From contig NC_063150.1 in NCBI RefSeq assembly GCF_020921035.1, forward strand, positions 28,443,826 to 28,507,825: a stretch of 64,000 nt of DNA. The letters run 5' to 3'. Positions within the stretch are counted from its first letter, which is position 1, and each line of letters begins with the position of its first letter. Positions 1 to 11,929 of this stretch are shown piece by piece. The notes beneath the pieces are model-generated. The model worked only from the letters and a program-made list of their open reading frames with translations. It made no database searches and had not been told where the DNA came from. The stretch is from Rhodamnia argentea (lineage: Eukaryota > Streptophyta > Magnoliopsida > Myrtales > Myrtaceae). The position numbers and the translations under genes were made by a program.

Positions 1-194
1 GTAGTGCAAAAGGGAATTATATGATGGCAAAGTGAAGGGACTACAAATTCTTTGAAGAGTATATTACTCAGGATTTGTGGATTGTTCTTCCTTTATACTC
101 GATGAGTGGTCATAGTGGTTAATTACTTCATGCCAACAAAGAAAATAGACTACTCTGTCTCTCATGCTCCTATTCGTTGCTGCATATTCAACAG
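1..194 (+). other. Intron of the CAMTA gene (partial)
   Basis: No open exon is visible. The stretch ends in an acceptor (CAACAG at 189-194) just before the first CAMTA exon, so it is most likely the end of an intron that begins outside the window. Confidence 0.6.
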
Positions 195-3100
195 AGCCTG
201 GCAATACTTTGACCGTCAGAAATCATGAAATGAGGCTTCATGAGATTAACACTCTTGAATGGGATGAGCTTGTGGCAGATGATCCAAATAAGTCAAGTGC
301 ATCTAAAGAAGGTAACGGACTGGACTTTTCTAATTAAATTAAATGGCATAATGGTTTGCAGTTTGGAAATTACTGACGGTTCTGATTTCTGCTTTAGTTC
401 CAGACAGAATTTTGGGCTTTGAACCACCAAATGCGGCAGAGTCTGTTAATATCAATAATGTAAGCCTCCATAAGAGCTGCTTGTTGGAATTACTGCAATA
501 GCATCAAGATTGTTTTCTTCTTAACGAATACATGCTAAGTTTGTTCTTTTACTTTTTTTTTTTTCAAATGGGTTAAAAAAGGGAACATGCCGATTTAGAG
601 CTCAAAGCATGAATTTAGTATAGCAGAAGCATTCTTTGTTTGGTTACTCGGTGAACAATAAGAGGGACTCCAAGAAATGATGTCATGAATTATTGCTTCT
701 GAAAAACTTTAGTTGCTTGCCTTGTTCTTTTGTTAGCACCTCTGCATCTTTTGAGGGAGTAGGTACACTTCTTCTCTGGAAGAGGATGTCACCCCTTATT
801 AACCTTTGCAGGGTATCCTGTCACCAGAAGTATATCCTCTTGGTAAGCTAAATGAAGCAGCTTCTGCTATGGGAATTGAGGCAAATTCAAATCCAAGTGA
901 TTATATACCAGTTAGCAGTCCAGGCTTCTTTGAAAATGATGGTTTGCAAAGTCAGGATAGTTTTGGAAGGTGGATGAACTACATCATGGCTGAAACACCG
1001 GACATAGCAAATGATGCAGCACTTGAATCTTCAATTTCTTCGTGTTATTTTGGACCTTCATCTGTAGCAATGAATGATCAACGCTCCTCTCCCGAGATAA
1101 TATTTAGCATCACTGATGTTGCACCTGCATGGGCCTTTTCAACTGAGAAAACAAAGGTTTTTTATTTCACTGCGATATTTAATATTTTAACTCAGTTTAT
1201 GCGTTAATTTACTGATACTAAAGTGCTGCTCTTCCTCTAAAATTGAATACGTTAGTTTTTGTATGTAGCAGACTCCTCATAAGTGTGAAAGATGGAAGTA
1301 TTAGGATGATTGATGCAGTTGTAATTCATCTCATGCAAAGTAACTGCAACTTTTCGTGGTGGTTGTCTATTTATGAATATGCGATTATGTCATAATCCAT
1401 CTCGTGTAAAGTGACAAAGATAGGAGCTAATGCTAAATGATTACTTTTCTTCTTGACGGGTTTAATGGTCTTGTGAAATAGACTTGAACTTATGTACTTC
1501 GAGCCAGGATTGCCAATTGCCTTAATAGTGTTAAGGATCTGATTATCTTTGTTTCTTAACAGTGTCCTAAGATATAAGACATGAGGAAAGGGCACCAAGT
1601 AGTTAATGGGAATAGCAAATCGCTTTCTTTTAAATAAATGAGCAAATAGTAGAATTAGAAACCTGGAAAACTGTGGTCTCTGCATACTGCAAGAATGAGC
1701 AGCAGATTATTCAGGGAGGTAGTAATTGGTGAAAATTCTAGTAACTTGTGGAAAGTTCTCTTTCCTTTGTTAATGCAATATGGCTGATTCTCCACTCGCT
1801 TAAAGAGCTTAGTGAGTGTCCTACAAATATAGGACATTAAAAATCAGTTCTTCATTCATGCGATTTAATTGAACTGGCCAATAATGTTGGTTTTTTCCCC
1901 TTCTATCGTATAAGATATGGAATTGTCAGTTTCCTTTATTTTGCTTCCTGTAATTTCCTTTTTAGTGTCAGAGATACCTAAATGTAATTGTTTATGTCAC
2001 ACAATTATTTGACCATGTGGCCCACATATTAGTATTGCATCATACAATTGTTCGCATGAAATGCTCAATTTATTGTTTAAGCTCATGTGTTTGTCCTCAC
2101 AGATACTAATTACTGGCTTCTTCCATGAGGGATATCTTCAACATTCCAAATCCAACTTGCTTTGTATCTGTGGCGATCTTTTTGTTCCTGCCGAACTTGT
2201 TCAAGTTGGAGTTTACCGCTGTTTGGTATCACCACATACTCCTGGTTTTGTGAATCTATATATGAGTTTTGATGGTCATAAACCTATCAGCCAAGCCATC
2301 CACTTTGAGTATCGGACTCCATTACATGATCCCGTGCCTTCTAATGAAGACAAGTCAGAGTGGGAGAGGCTCCAACTTCAAATGAGGCTTGCTTTTCTTC
2401 TGTTTTCTACTTCTAAGTGTCTTGAAATAGCATCCTCTAAGGCCTCTCCAACTGTCCAAAAAGAGGCAAAGAAGTTTATCCAGAAAACTTCGAACATCTC
2501 CAAAGACTGGGCTTATTTGTTAAGCTCAGTTGAAGATGATAAGATGCCACTTCCGCAAGCTAAATCCACTTTGTTCGAACTCATGTTGAAGAACAGACTG
2601 AAGGATTGGATATCAGAGAGAGTAATTGCTGGTGGTAAACTGACTGAGTATGATATGCATGGTCAAGGTGTTATACATCTATGTGCAATTCTGGAATACA
2701 CATGGGCTATCAATCTGTTTGCATTGTCGCGATTGTCATTGGACTTTCGGGACAGGTTTGGTTGGACAGCTCTTCATTGGGCCGCACATTGTGGGAGGTA
2801 AGTCATTTTGATTGAGTAATATTGTATTATAGTTAGGACATTAGTCTGCCACATCAGCCATTTGTGGTTTTTCCTGCTTAACTAAGATAGAAATGTACTA
2901 GATTGTGTTCTCTCAATTTTAATCGCTTTTATTAGGAAGACATCTAGAGATCAGCAAGTATGTCGTGAATTCTAATTTAATTTAAGCCTCTTGATTGTGA
3001 GTTGGTCCAAGAGCAATCTTTGTGAAGTTATATTATTTTGTCAAATCTTATTTCATCCTGTGAAGTTTCATGTAACAGTGAGAAAATGGTTGCAAAGTTG

Positions 3101-4741
3101 TTGTCTGCTGGGGCAAAGCCAAATTTGGTCACTGACCCTACTTCAGAAAATCCTGCTGGATGCACTGCTGCTGATCTTGCAACAAATAAGGGTTATGATG
3201 GCTTAGCTGCTTTTCTTGCGGAGAAAGGTCTTGTACAGCACTTTGAGGATATGAGCATCGCTGGAAATATCAGTGGTTCATTACATAGTAGCTCAAATGA
3301 CACAGTCAACACTGAGAATCTCTGTGAGGAGGAATTGTATTTGAAGGACACTTTGGCGGCCTATCGAACAGCTGCAGGTGCAGCCGCACGTATACAGACT
3401 GCATTCCGGGAGCACTCCTTGAAAGTAAGAACCAAACAAGTTGAGTTTTCGAACCCCGAGGATGAAGCGCGTGATATTGTTGCAGCCCTGAAGATACAAC
3501 ATGCATTCCGCAATTTTGAGTCTCGGAAGAGAATGACGGCTGCTGCACGAATTCAGTATAGGTTCCGCACATGGAAGACGCGTAGAGACTTTCTTAATAC
3601 GCGTAGACAAGTTATCAAAATTCAGGTGAGCATTTCCCTTTTGTGGTCACTAATTAGGTGGTTAGTGGTAAACCAGTCTAAACCATGTTGTCGATGAGAC
3701 TGGTCAGTATTCTTTTTTTACTGGACTTCAATGAACTTACTAATTTGAGTTGCGGCTGCCTGCCAAAGATATTGTTTACAATAAACTGCTAATGAATTCT
3801 GGATAGCCGATTCTACTAGAGTTTCCCTCATGTAAAATGCCGATCACTTGATAGGTGCTATTCAAATTGGAAAATTAATTTCAGAGAAAATGATGGCTCA
3901 AAAAGTCCATTAGCAAAGCCTTTTAGTCTAACAAGAGGGCATTATATTCACTGCTACAATTTTCATATATTAGTTTATCATAGGATCTCAATCACAATAA
4001 TCTGATTCAGGAGTAAAGAATTAATTCATGAATCCCAGAAGTTTTGACTTACTGCTATACATCTAAGATCCTGACATGAACAAGAAAAAAAGACAGCTTT
4101 TTGATTCTGGAAGGCACCTTACAGATGAGCCAAAAGTGGAGCACACCATGTCATGCCTGGTTTATGTTTTTTGTCTCTCCAGCTGCAGCTCCTATAGCCG
4201 GACAGTTGACATGATTTGGGGGCAGTATTGTTTTCCTATAACTAAATGCCTTGTTTTAAGATCATGAGTGATGGTCTTCCTTTATGAAATTAATCTGCCG
4301 CATCATGCAGGCTGTTTTCCGAGGCTATCAAGTGCGGAGGCAGTATCGAAAAATTCTCTGGTCAGTGGGAGTTCTTGAAAAGGCAATTTTACGCTGGCGG
4401 TGGAAGAGGAGAGGTTTCCGGGGGCTTCATGTTGAACCTGCTGAAGCAAATGTAGACCAGAGACAAGCAAGTGATACAGAGGAGGACTTCTTCCGAACAA
4501 GCCGAAGACAAGCTGAAGAGCGTCTTGAGCAATCAGTAGTAAAGGTCCAAGCCATGTTCCGATCGAGGAAGGCACAAGAAGACTATCGCAGGATGAAGCT
4601 GGCACACAACGCCGCACAGGTAGGTTTTGTGATACTATCAAAATCTGGATCCGTCTTCGGATAATTGACAACTGTGCTTTGTTTATACAGTTAGAATTTC
4701 AAGAATTGTTAGATGATGATGATGTCGACATGGAGAGGTGA
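195..4741 (+). CDS. CAMTA5: Calmodulin-binding transcription activator, CAMTA5/6 type (3' part)
   Basis: This is a nuclear Ca2+/calmodulin-responsive transcription factor, partial because its CG-1 DNA-binding exons lie left of the window. I trace seven exons: 195-311, 398-459, 812-1156, 2103-2797, 3079-3625, 4311-4619 and 4691-4741. All junctions are GT-AG and the phases close to 707 codons plus TGA. The order of parts is: a post-CG-1 segment (RLHEINTLEWDELV); the SQDSFGRWMNYI linker; a TIG/IPT domain starting at ITDVAPAWAFSTEKTKILI; ankyrin repeats (LDFRDRFGWTALHWAAHCG, then GAKPNLVTDPTSE and GCTAADLATNKGYDGLAAFL); and tandem IQ motifs (ARIQTAFREH, LKIQHAFRNF, ARIQYRFRTW, IQAVFRGYQVRRQYRKI). 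These are followed by the calmodulin-binding helix near ILRWRWKRRGFRGL and a last IQ-like VVKVQAMFRSRKAQ. The match to remembered Arabidopsis CAMTA5/6 is colinear from end to end. Which of the two paralogues it corresponds to is uncertain. Confidence 0.95.
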
Positions 4742-5985
4742 AGCGGGCTTCATGGGATCTCTCGTCTTTTAAGGATGGAACTGCTATCTAAAGCCGAAGT
4801 TAGCACATGAACGTTAAAATGGTTACTTTTATCTTCCGTAGACTTCGCCTGTATATGCTTAGCCGAACGTAGATATGCTACATTGACCCTTTCAAAAATG
4901 TTTTTAAAATGGAAGGGCTTGTGGTTTTCGTGTTCATATCTGTCGAGAATTTTGCGTACTCTTTGCATTTGAGTAGGCGAAGCAAGCAGCTACAGTCAAG
5001 CAATGTTTTATTATTCACGGCGCCGTGCGTGCAAAGTCTGAATGTCGGTACCATCCTTCCTGGTGAAGCTGTGACCGTATTTCTTGCTAAATTTAGCATT
5101 TTAAAAGTGAAGACCTCTTCCTCGCCAATATCGAAGTTCATCTAACCCCATATACGGCATTGGAACTGGCATATGGAACAGCAATTTCATTGGGGAGAAC
5201 TAGCAAGTGTGATTCTTGCAAATGAACCATGGGAAAGAGGGCAAGAAATTCCTTAATCAACTCTGGCAGATCTCTTGTTTGCGCATGGGCTAATGGCATA
5301 CTCAACAACCATCTACAATCATCAAAACTGTCACCTTTACAAACTAATGAAATGCTTTCATTTTCCCAATATGCTAGTTCCTTGGCCTTTGCTAAAATGC
5401 TTCATCAGGTTTGTAACCCGAAATAAATGAGTCAACTGGATCCTCAAGATTTGACCAAGCAAAATTCCCAACCACCTAAAGCTAGTTTATCTAAAATTAC
5501 CGTTTCTTTAATTACGGCCAACGCTAAACTCTGTAGGTCACTGCACCAGCATCTCATCTCCAAGGATTTAAACCACGCCAAAGTAGCAGGAACAAGCAGG
5601 TGAACAACACGTAATTTTCAACTCCACGATCAAACAGAGGAGGAAAAACTGCGTTGCCGTAGTAACAGCTAGCTCACGATGACGATTTAGTCATTCACAG
5701 TTGATTGCAAAACAAAGAACTGTAGATCATGCTGAGCAAGGACACTAAAACCCAGGGGAAAATAAGTATCAAAATTTGCAAGATGAGACTGAAAATCTCA
5801 CAATTCCAAAATGTTAAGCCAATCCATGTATCATTTGGACTTGCCACCCCTGTTTATCTTTAACTCATTTAAAAAGAATACCAAAAATACCTTTTCTACT
5901 TTGACTGTAGCTTCTAAGTGCAGCGTGGTGGAAAAAGTCATACGCTGAGAGCTCCTCTACTGCCCAAATGAAAAATGAAAACTGC
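4742..5985. other. CAMTA 3' UTR and tail-to-tail intergenic region
   Basis: This lies between the CAMTA stop and the SAR1 stop, and the two genes point at each other. It should hold both 3' UTRs. An AATAAA lies near 5423 on the plus strand. Short open frames here overlap on both strands and show no family motif, so I call no gene. Confidence 0.5.
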
Positions 5986-8204
5986 CTACTTTATATATTG
6001 TGAAAGCCACTTAAATCCATCGCCGTACCCCATCTTACGGACAATGCTACACATAAAAACCTCGATGGGTCGAATGTTGCCATCTGTGAGATTAACCTTC
6101 CCCTTGCCGGTTGTGAAGTTGGTCAAACCCAAATGATAGCATAACTCGTCTTCTGAGGCTGCATAAGGGATGTCAATCTTATTCCCTAGCACGAGAAATG
6201 GAACATTAGCCAGGGCTTCATCAGAAAGGAGTGCATCCAGCTCCCTCCTTGACTCAGCAAACCTCTCCTTGTCATAGGCATCCACCAGATACACCACAGC
6301 ATCAACCTGTTTTCAGTAAGAAAGATTTGTAAAGACTTCGGCTATCTTCAACATGCGGCGTCTTACGGAAGTGGCAAATAAAGTTACATTCAAGATGAGA
6401 ACTTAAGCCAGCAAGAAGACTTGAAGATACACACAGTTGATGGACAACGGCCCTGGGCAGAGCTTTGGTTAACGTAGGGGAAGGGGCAAGAGCCAAATCA
6501 TAGTAAATCATCCTGGACTGATGATAATGGCACAGATCAAGATGTCTTCTGAGAAAATAAAGGGGGGAAGTAATGCCGATTACAAAGGACAATAACCAAA
6601 TTTGAATGATGCTAAGACATCTCCTTTCCCCAATTTGAAAGGCGTGAAAAAAAGGCACCACGCTTCCCAAAAAAAGGGAAAATATGACAAAAAGGAAGAA
6701 ATCCATAATGGAGAGGAAAAACATCGAACTCGATGCTACACTAAATCTCTTTTAGTACCTTTAGGTATTGCTTTCCAAGTTCCAACTAGAATTGCTCATG
6801 ATAATAAACAGAAATGCCTTTTATTACGAACCTTAGGCATGCTCTGCTACTACTATCATGTGATCGAGTCTCCATATTTTTACTAAACCAGACAAGAATC
6901 AAGGACACTGGACAATTTACAATCTAATCTACACAAGATGGACAAAGGTATCGCGAAACAGGCCTGAAGCTGTTGACATTACTGCAAGATAGGAAAGGGC
7001 AAGATACTTTTGTGAAAACTAAAATTCCTGACAAAACCCATCTAGTTGTAGATACCAGTACCTAGTGTGCCAATAAGCTGTAGCCTTATGCTACTGAAAC
7101 ATCAAGACACAGACAAATCACGGAAAAACTCGTAATTTCAACTGTGGCCTTATTTCTTCCCTAGTATGAAATTAGCGTGTCCTATTAAATATATTGAGAG
7201 ACAGAAAAAGACAATGTACGGTTAGTTATTAACAGGGCACCTTCCCCCAAAACTGCAAAAGGTGCCACCAGCTAAACTTTCCCCATCATTTTTTGCCTCC
7301 CATGAATCGGATAGACATAATGAATTTTATCCGGGATTATGAAGGCAGAATCTGTAAGACAAAAGTTTGGCAAATTGAGACATGCTTTCTGGCTTATTAT
7401 ATGTTGATCTATGACCACAAGCACGAGAACTCAACTCCAATAGAAAGCAACATGGCAACGACTAGACATGACAGCAAATTGAAGGCAGATATGTGCAACG
7501 ATCAAAGATTGAGAACCTAGACGAGTTCCTTAGATTCAGAAAACAAAAACAAAATGAGCATGGCCTGATGGGTCTGGTCAAAATAGGAACTTTAAGATGA
7601 AAATGAAAGGCACAACAACCATCAGCATCTTATAAATCAAAAAAACGAATTCAGACGCAAATTACCTAATTCCACAAATAGAGCGTTCGAAAAATATCAA
7701 CCATAACCTTACCAAAAAAAAAAAAAAAAAATATCAACCATATACTCCAATTGACTGAGCCCATTAAGTAGTGAAATAAATTATCGTCATCACCCTTTTT
7801 TTTTCTTTTCACACCTTGGCATAGTAATCTTTCCATACTCTCCGAGCAATTTGGTGACCACCCAAGTCAAAAGCCTTGAACTTGATCATCCCAATACTCA
7901 GCTCCTCCGATGTCGGATGCTGCGTCGGCTGGTGCTGCACCAATCTCTGAAAACGCCCCCCCAACAAAAACCCACAAACCCCATGCCGAAACCGTCAGAA
8001 ACAACTCAAAGCCAAAACAAGGACGTCATCACAAACAGTTGGCGAGCGTTCAGATTAACCCGAAACAAAACGAACCTCATCTTTCAACATGTGAAGCAGC
8101 GTGGTCTTGCCGGCGTTGTCGAGGCCCAGGAAGAGGATCTTGGCCTCCTTTTGCCATAGACCCAGCGACGCGAGGACTCCGTAGAACCAGTCGAACAGGA
8201 ACAT
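5986..8204 (-). CDS. SAR1: Small GTPase SAR1 (COPII coat assembly)
   Basis: SAR1 is the Arf-family GTPase that, once loaded with GTP by SEC12 at the ER membrane, recruits SEC23/24 and SEC13/31 to form COPII vesicles. There are three coding exons on the minus strand: 8204-8076 (43 codons), 7946-7815 (44 codons) and 6306-5986. They sum to 193 aa, the usual plant SAR1 length. Visible motifs are the N-terminal amphipathic start [17 protein letters not shown], the P-loop GLDNAGKT (27-34), switch II DLGGH (70-74, with His74, the residue targeted in GTP-locked dominant-negative mutants), NKID (129-132) and the C-terminal [19 protein letters not shown]. All GTPase motifs are intact. Intron 2 (6307-7814) is about 1.5 kb with nothing recognisable in it. 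The gene is divergent from RPL29. Confidence 0.97.
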
Positions 8205-9100
8205 CGCCGTCGTCTTTCTCGTAGATTCCCCCTACTCGGAGTGTTGAAGTTCTGTTGAATGGCGTCGTTGAAAGAATCGGACGAGGGCGAGACGAGAAGA
8301 GGAGACTAGATCCAGCTAAAGATCTAAAATAGTCCGTTCCGCGAAGCACGAGATCATGCGGAGGCAGCGGAGCATTGAGAAAACGGGCAAATTTGTCCGT
8401 CAAATAAAAATACAAACACACAAAAAATGAGTAACATGCGGATTTTGTTACTCGAATGGTCAATTTTGCTGGCCCAAAAAGAGTCAATTTTGCACTTGTT
8501 TGACTTAGTAAGCACATTCAAATCGCGGATTTAGTTACCCGAATAGTCAATTTTGCATTTGTTTGACTTAGTGAGTAAATTCAAATGTGTGATATCATGA
8601 TCTCTCGATATCTAAGGCCTACCAAATGGGTTGGCCCGGATCGCATTTAAGTTGGTTCGAAAAATGGCTCGATTCAAATTGATTCATTTCATTCGTGTAT
8701 TGACTGATTTTTATGTAATAGAATTGAGAAAAGTACATTGAAATTTTTAAAAACTGTCTCAAAATTGCAATTGAGTCCAAAAAATTTTAAAAAGTATAAC
8801 TAAGTCCTAAAAATTATCACGAATGTGCATTCAAGCTCTAAAAATTTCAAAAAGTACAATCAAATCCTAAAATTTTCAAAATGTGTAATCAATAGAAGGA
8901 CTTGATTGGATCAATATGACAAGTTTTAGGATTTGATTGTATTTTTTTTGAATTTTTTATGGCTCGAATGTACTTTTCGAATTGGGAATGGAACTTGTAA
9001 TGACGAAGAAGTGAGAGGTGGTTTGAGTTTGACAAGTCGGGGGTTACGTACAGACTTCGCAGCGGTCTGTTTTACAGGCCACAAAGGCCAACAATCACAT
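8205..9100. promoter_or_regulatory. Shared upstream region between SAR1 and RPL29
   Basis: This is the SAR1 5' UTR and promoter side of a head-to-head gene pair. From about 8735 to 8960 lies AT-rich sequence with repeated phrases of the type TTGAGTCC/TCAAATCCTAAAA and a partly palindromic layout, which resembles a degenerate small TIR element. I see no coding region. Confidence 0.45.
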
Positions 9101-9210
9101 CTCTTTGGGCTCAAAGAAGCCCTCAAACTTGGGCGATCTCCTCTAGAGGCCCACGAGGCCATTCTAGTCTTTTCACAGCACTCGAGCTCCTGTCGGCAGC
9201 TAGGGTTTCG
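9101..9210 (+). promoter_or_regulatory. RPL29 proximal promoter with Site II and telo-box motifs
   Basis: Three motifs typical of plant ribosomal-protein promoters sit together: TGGGCT near 9107, GGCCCA near 9149 (Site II, TGGGCC on the other strand; the class bound by TCP factors) and TAGGGTTT at 9201-9208 (the reverse of the telo-box AAACCCTA). The motifs are seen directly. Their function here is inferred from other ribosomal-protein genes. Confidence 0.6.
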
Positions 9211-9438
9211 GATAAAATGGGCACCATAAGGAGAGACAATACCCCACCCACTCTCTCTCTCTCTCTAGCGGCTGAATCAGGACGTTGCAACCCTAGCCTG
9301 ACCTCGGTAAGCCTTACGCCGTCTCGCTTCGATTCGGTTCGAGTTGTGGCCGATCGGTTTTGGGTCCCTGTTTTGTGCTGATTATTTCGATCTTGAGAGC
9401 TGCGAATTTGCTCTGATTCAATTCGTGTGAGCAGAGAG

Positions 9439-9549
9439 ATGGCGAAGTCGAAGAATCACACCGCTCACAACCAGTCCTACAAGGCCCACAAGAACGGCAT
9501 CAAGAAGCCGAGGAGGCACCGCCACACCTCCACCAAAGGGGTATCATTG

Positions 9550-9585
<36 letters not shown>

Positions 9586-9727
9586 GCTTCTCTTTGGTTT
9601 CTCATAGTTTAGCTGCTCACTTCGATATTTGCTTTGATGTTTTCAGATGGACCCTAAGTTCCTGAGGAACCAGAGGTACGCCAGGAAGCACAACCAGAAG
9701 ACGGAAGGTGCATCTGAAGAAGAGTAG
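9439..9727 (+). CDS. RPL29: 60S ribosomal protein L29 (eL29)
   Basis: This is a cytosolic large-subunit ribosomal protein of 60 aa (Arabidopsis RPL29 is 61). There are two coding exons: 9439-9540 (34 codons, [20 protein letters not shown]...) and 9647-9727 (26 codons plus [21 protein letters not shown]...). The start is the ATG at 9439, not the upstream in-frame GTG, because the protein then begins with the family's [13 protein letters not shown] 5' UTR intron probably runs 9307-9434 (GTAAGC to GCAG), ending four bases before the ATG. Intron 9541-9646 carries a (CT)n microsatellite. The C-terminus is acidic (EGASEEE). High basic content and complete length suggest a functional gene. Confidence 0.97.
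9551..9584 (+). repeat. (CT)n microsatellite in the RPL29 intron
   Basis: An uninterrupted CT dinucleotide run of about 34 bases lies just after the 5' splice site of the coding intron. A second, shorter CT run lies in the 5' UTR near 9250-9268. Such runs are common in plant ribosomal-protein leaders. Confidence 0.9.
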
Positions 9728-11929
9728 ATTAGCTTTTCCGCATGAAAAATGGCTTCTTTTGGGGTCGTCGATTACTAGGGTTATGTTTTGTCCTTGACAT
9801 TATGAAAAAGTTTGATTTTTGATTCGTGATCTTCAGTTTCACTGGGTTACTGTTTGATTGCTATGTGGCGACAACACTCGTTTTTAAGCCGTCTATTATC
9901 CATATCTGAATTTCGATTGATGCTCGTGTTGTTGTCCTGATCTTCATAATTAAGCTTTTGAGCCTCATATTGCTCTCTTCCTCTTAGGGGAAGGGAATGT
10001 GTGGAGTATTATAGGTGAATGCTTGCTGATTGTGTTAGGGCTGGTCAGTGGGAGTGCCTTGCTTGTTTGCTTATATCTTCTTCATGAGGAATAAGCCTAC
10101 TTGAATGCTGAAAGTTCGATAAATAGACGTTAGGGCTTTCCAGGATTCTGACAACCTATTACGGGTCAGAAGAGGTGGACAGGGTATGCTTGAGCTCGAG
10201 TTCGAGCTCGAGCTTGGGCTCGAGCTCACTCGCTTAACGAAAGATAATAAATAAATTTAGAGGTGGCCTACAACTCATTAGGTTTAGGAAGTTAAGCTTG
10301 ATTTCTGCGTTTCAAGTTTGCAAAATTTACATTGGTTATGATCGAGCCTTAGTTCTTTCACAGTTTACCATGATAATCTTAAATTGACTTCTTGAGATAA
10401 GGTGGCTGCAATGCCTGAGAGCCTGAGCTTGGTCTTGCTCACTTGCAAAAGATGTGCATTGTTGTGAAGCTTAAGATACAAGTCAGGTAGGTTTGTGGAG
10501 CAACTCGAGCTTTGATCTAGACTTATTACGGCATATGCATGCTCGAGCTGGAGCTCACTGATGGGTAAACAACTCGATTTTGATCTGCATGGACCTTATG
10601 GTTATTCAGCAGGAGATAAATACAGCACTGCAAGCAAGTTTGATTGAGCTTCCTCACTCACTTACCAGGAGAATTACTTTGTTGTACAGTTACTACTGAA
10701 TTGGGTTTGCTAGAACTTGAGTAAAGTGCTATGGAACTTAATCTCAGTGTGATTTGATTTTTGAGTCCCTTTGTTCAGGTAGAAATCTGTTTAGAGAGAC
10801 CTTGATTGGATCGGACTCAAACTTATGAACTACATATCGAGTTTGTGCAATTTTTTTTTTTTTTTTGGTCACTGAGTTTGTGCAGTTGACAAAGCTATAT
10901 TCTCATCTCTCAATTCATGTGCCCCATTGGCTCTAACTACTTTTTAATTATGCAAGCTATCTAGATATGATTGTAATTTTTCAAGAATTTCAAACTCAAA
11001 TCGGGTTTCTAGTGAATTAAACTCATGAATGGAGGCACATTTTCAAATAGACTAAGTACATACTAAGCACTAAAACACACATCATCTCCAGTTGGGATAA
11101 CTGCCCCCAACTCATGATAAATTCCATCCCTGTTCCGTTTTTGGCCAAAGAAAAGGCTCCGCCCCTGTTGATCAGCTACATTTTCTATCCATTGTAATTC
11201 AGCCAAAGAACAAGTTTAAGACTCACGGTCACAAACTGAATGACTGAGCTCCATCGAAGACCAAGCCTTTTTAAATTTTTTTTTAGAGGAGGTACTCTAT
11301 GAAGTTTGGTGGGAGAACTTCTCATGAGTGCTAATGTTCCAAGCAGATGGGGCATTCCAAGCATATGTAAGGATAAAAATCAACCAATGCCTGACCGGTC
11401 CATACAGATGTCGGAGTTACAGTAGCTGAACGTCTAGTCTATGCGCGGACTAGTGTATCCTCTCTTGGGTAAATACATATAAATAGCATCAATATGGGCA
11501 GTCGCAAAAGAAGCTCCACCAAGTCATTAACATTTTCAGTGCCACAGGAAGGTCATAGAAATCAAGCAGCAAATTCTAATATCCGTATCTGAGTGGAACA
11601 ACAAGAGACGTGGTGTAACCCTAGGCTTGTGATGCTTGATTAACTATAGAGCAGAATCAATAAGTGGAATGGTGAGAATTTTGCTTTTTATTGCTTTTAA
11701 TGTTCAAGTGTGCCTATACAAGAATGAATTTGTGGTGGAAATTCTCCACAATTAGCTCTTTTCTATTGAGACCTCTCCAAAGCCCTGAAAAATCCTCGTA
11801 TCCGAAATGGGTGAAAAGGAACCCTTCAAATTGTTAGCTCCAAAAACTCTATCTACAGAAAGCAAAAGGACAGAAAAAGGCGTTCATTGCAACTTCTTCA
11901 CGGGCATTTTTTCACCAGAAAACTCCTAA
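9728..11929. other. Intergenic region between RPL29 and BRWD 3' ends
   Basis: This contains the RPL29 3' UTR and about 2 kb without a coding signal. At 10189-10230 there is a low-complexity GAGCTCGAG/GAGCTTGAG run, with related phrases at 10500-10560. The rest is AT-rich with no recognised element. Confidence 0.5.
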
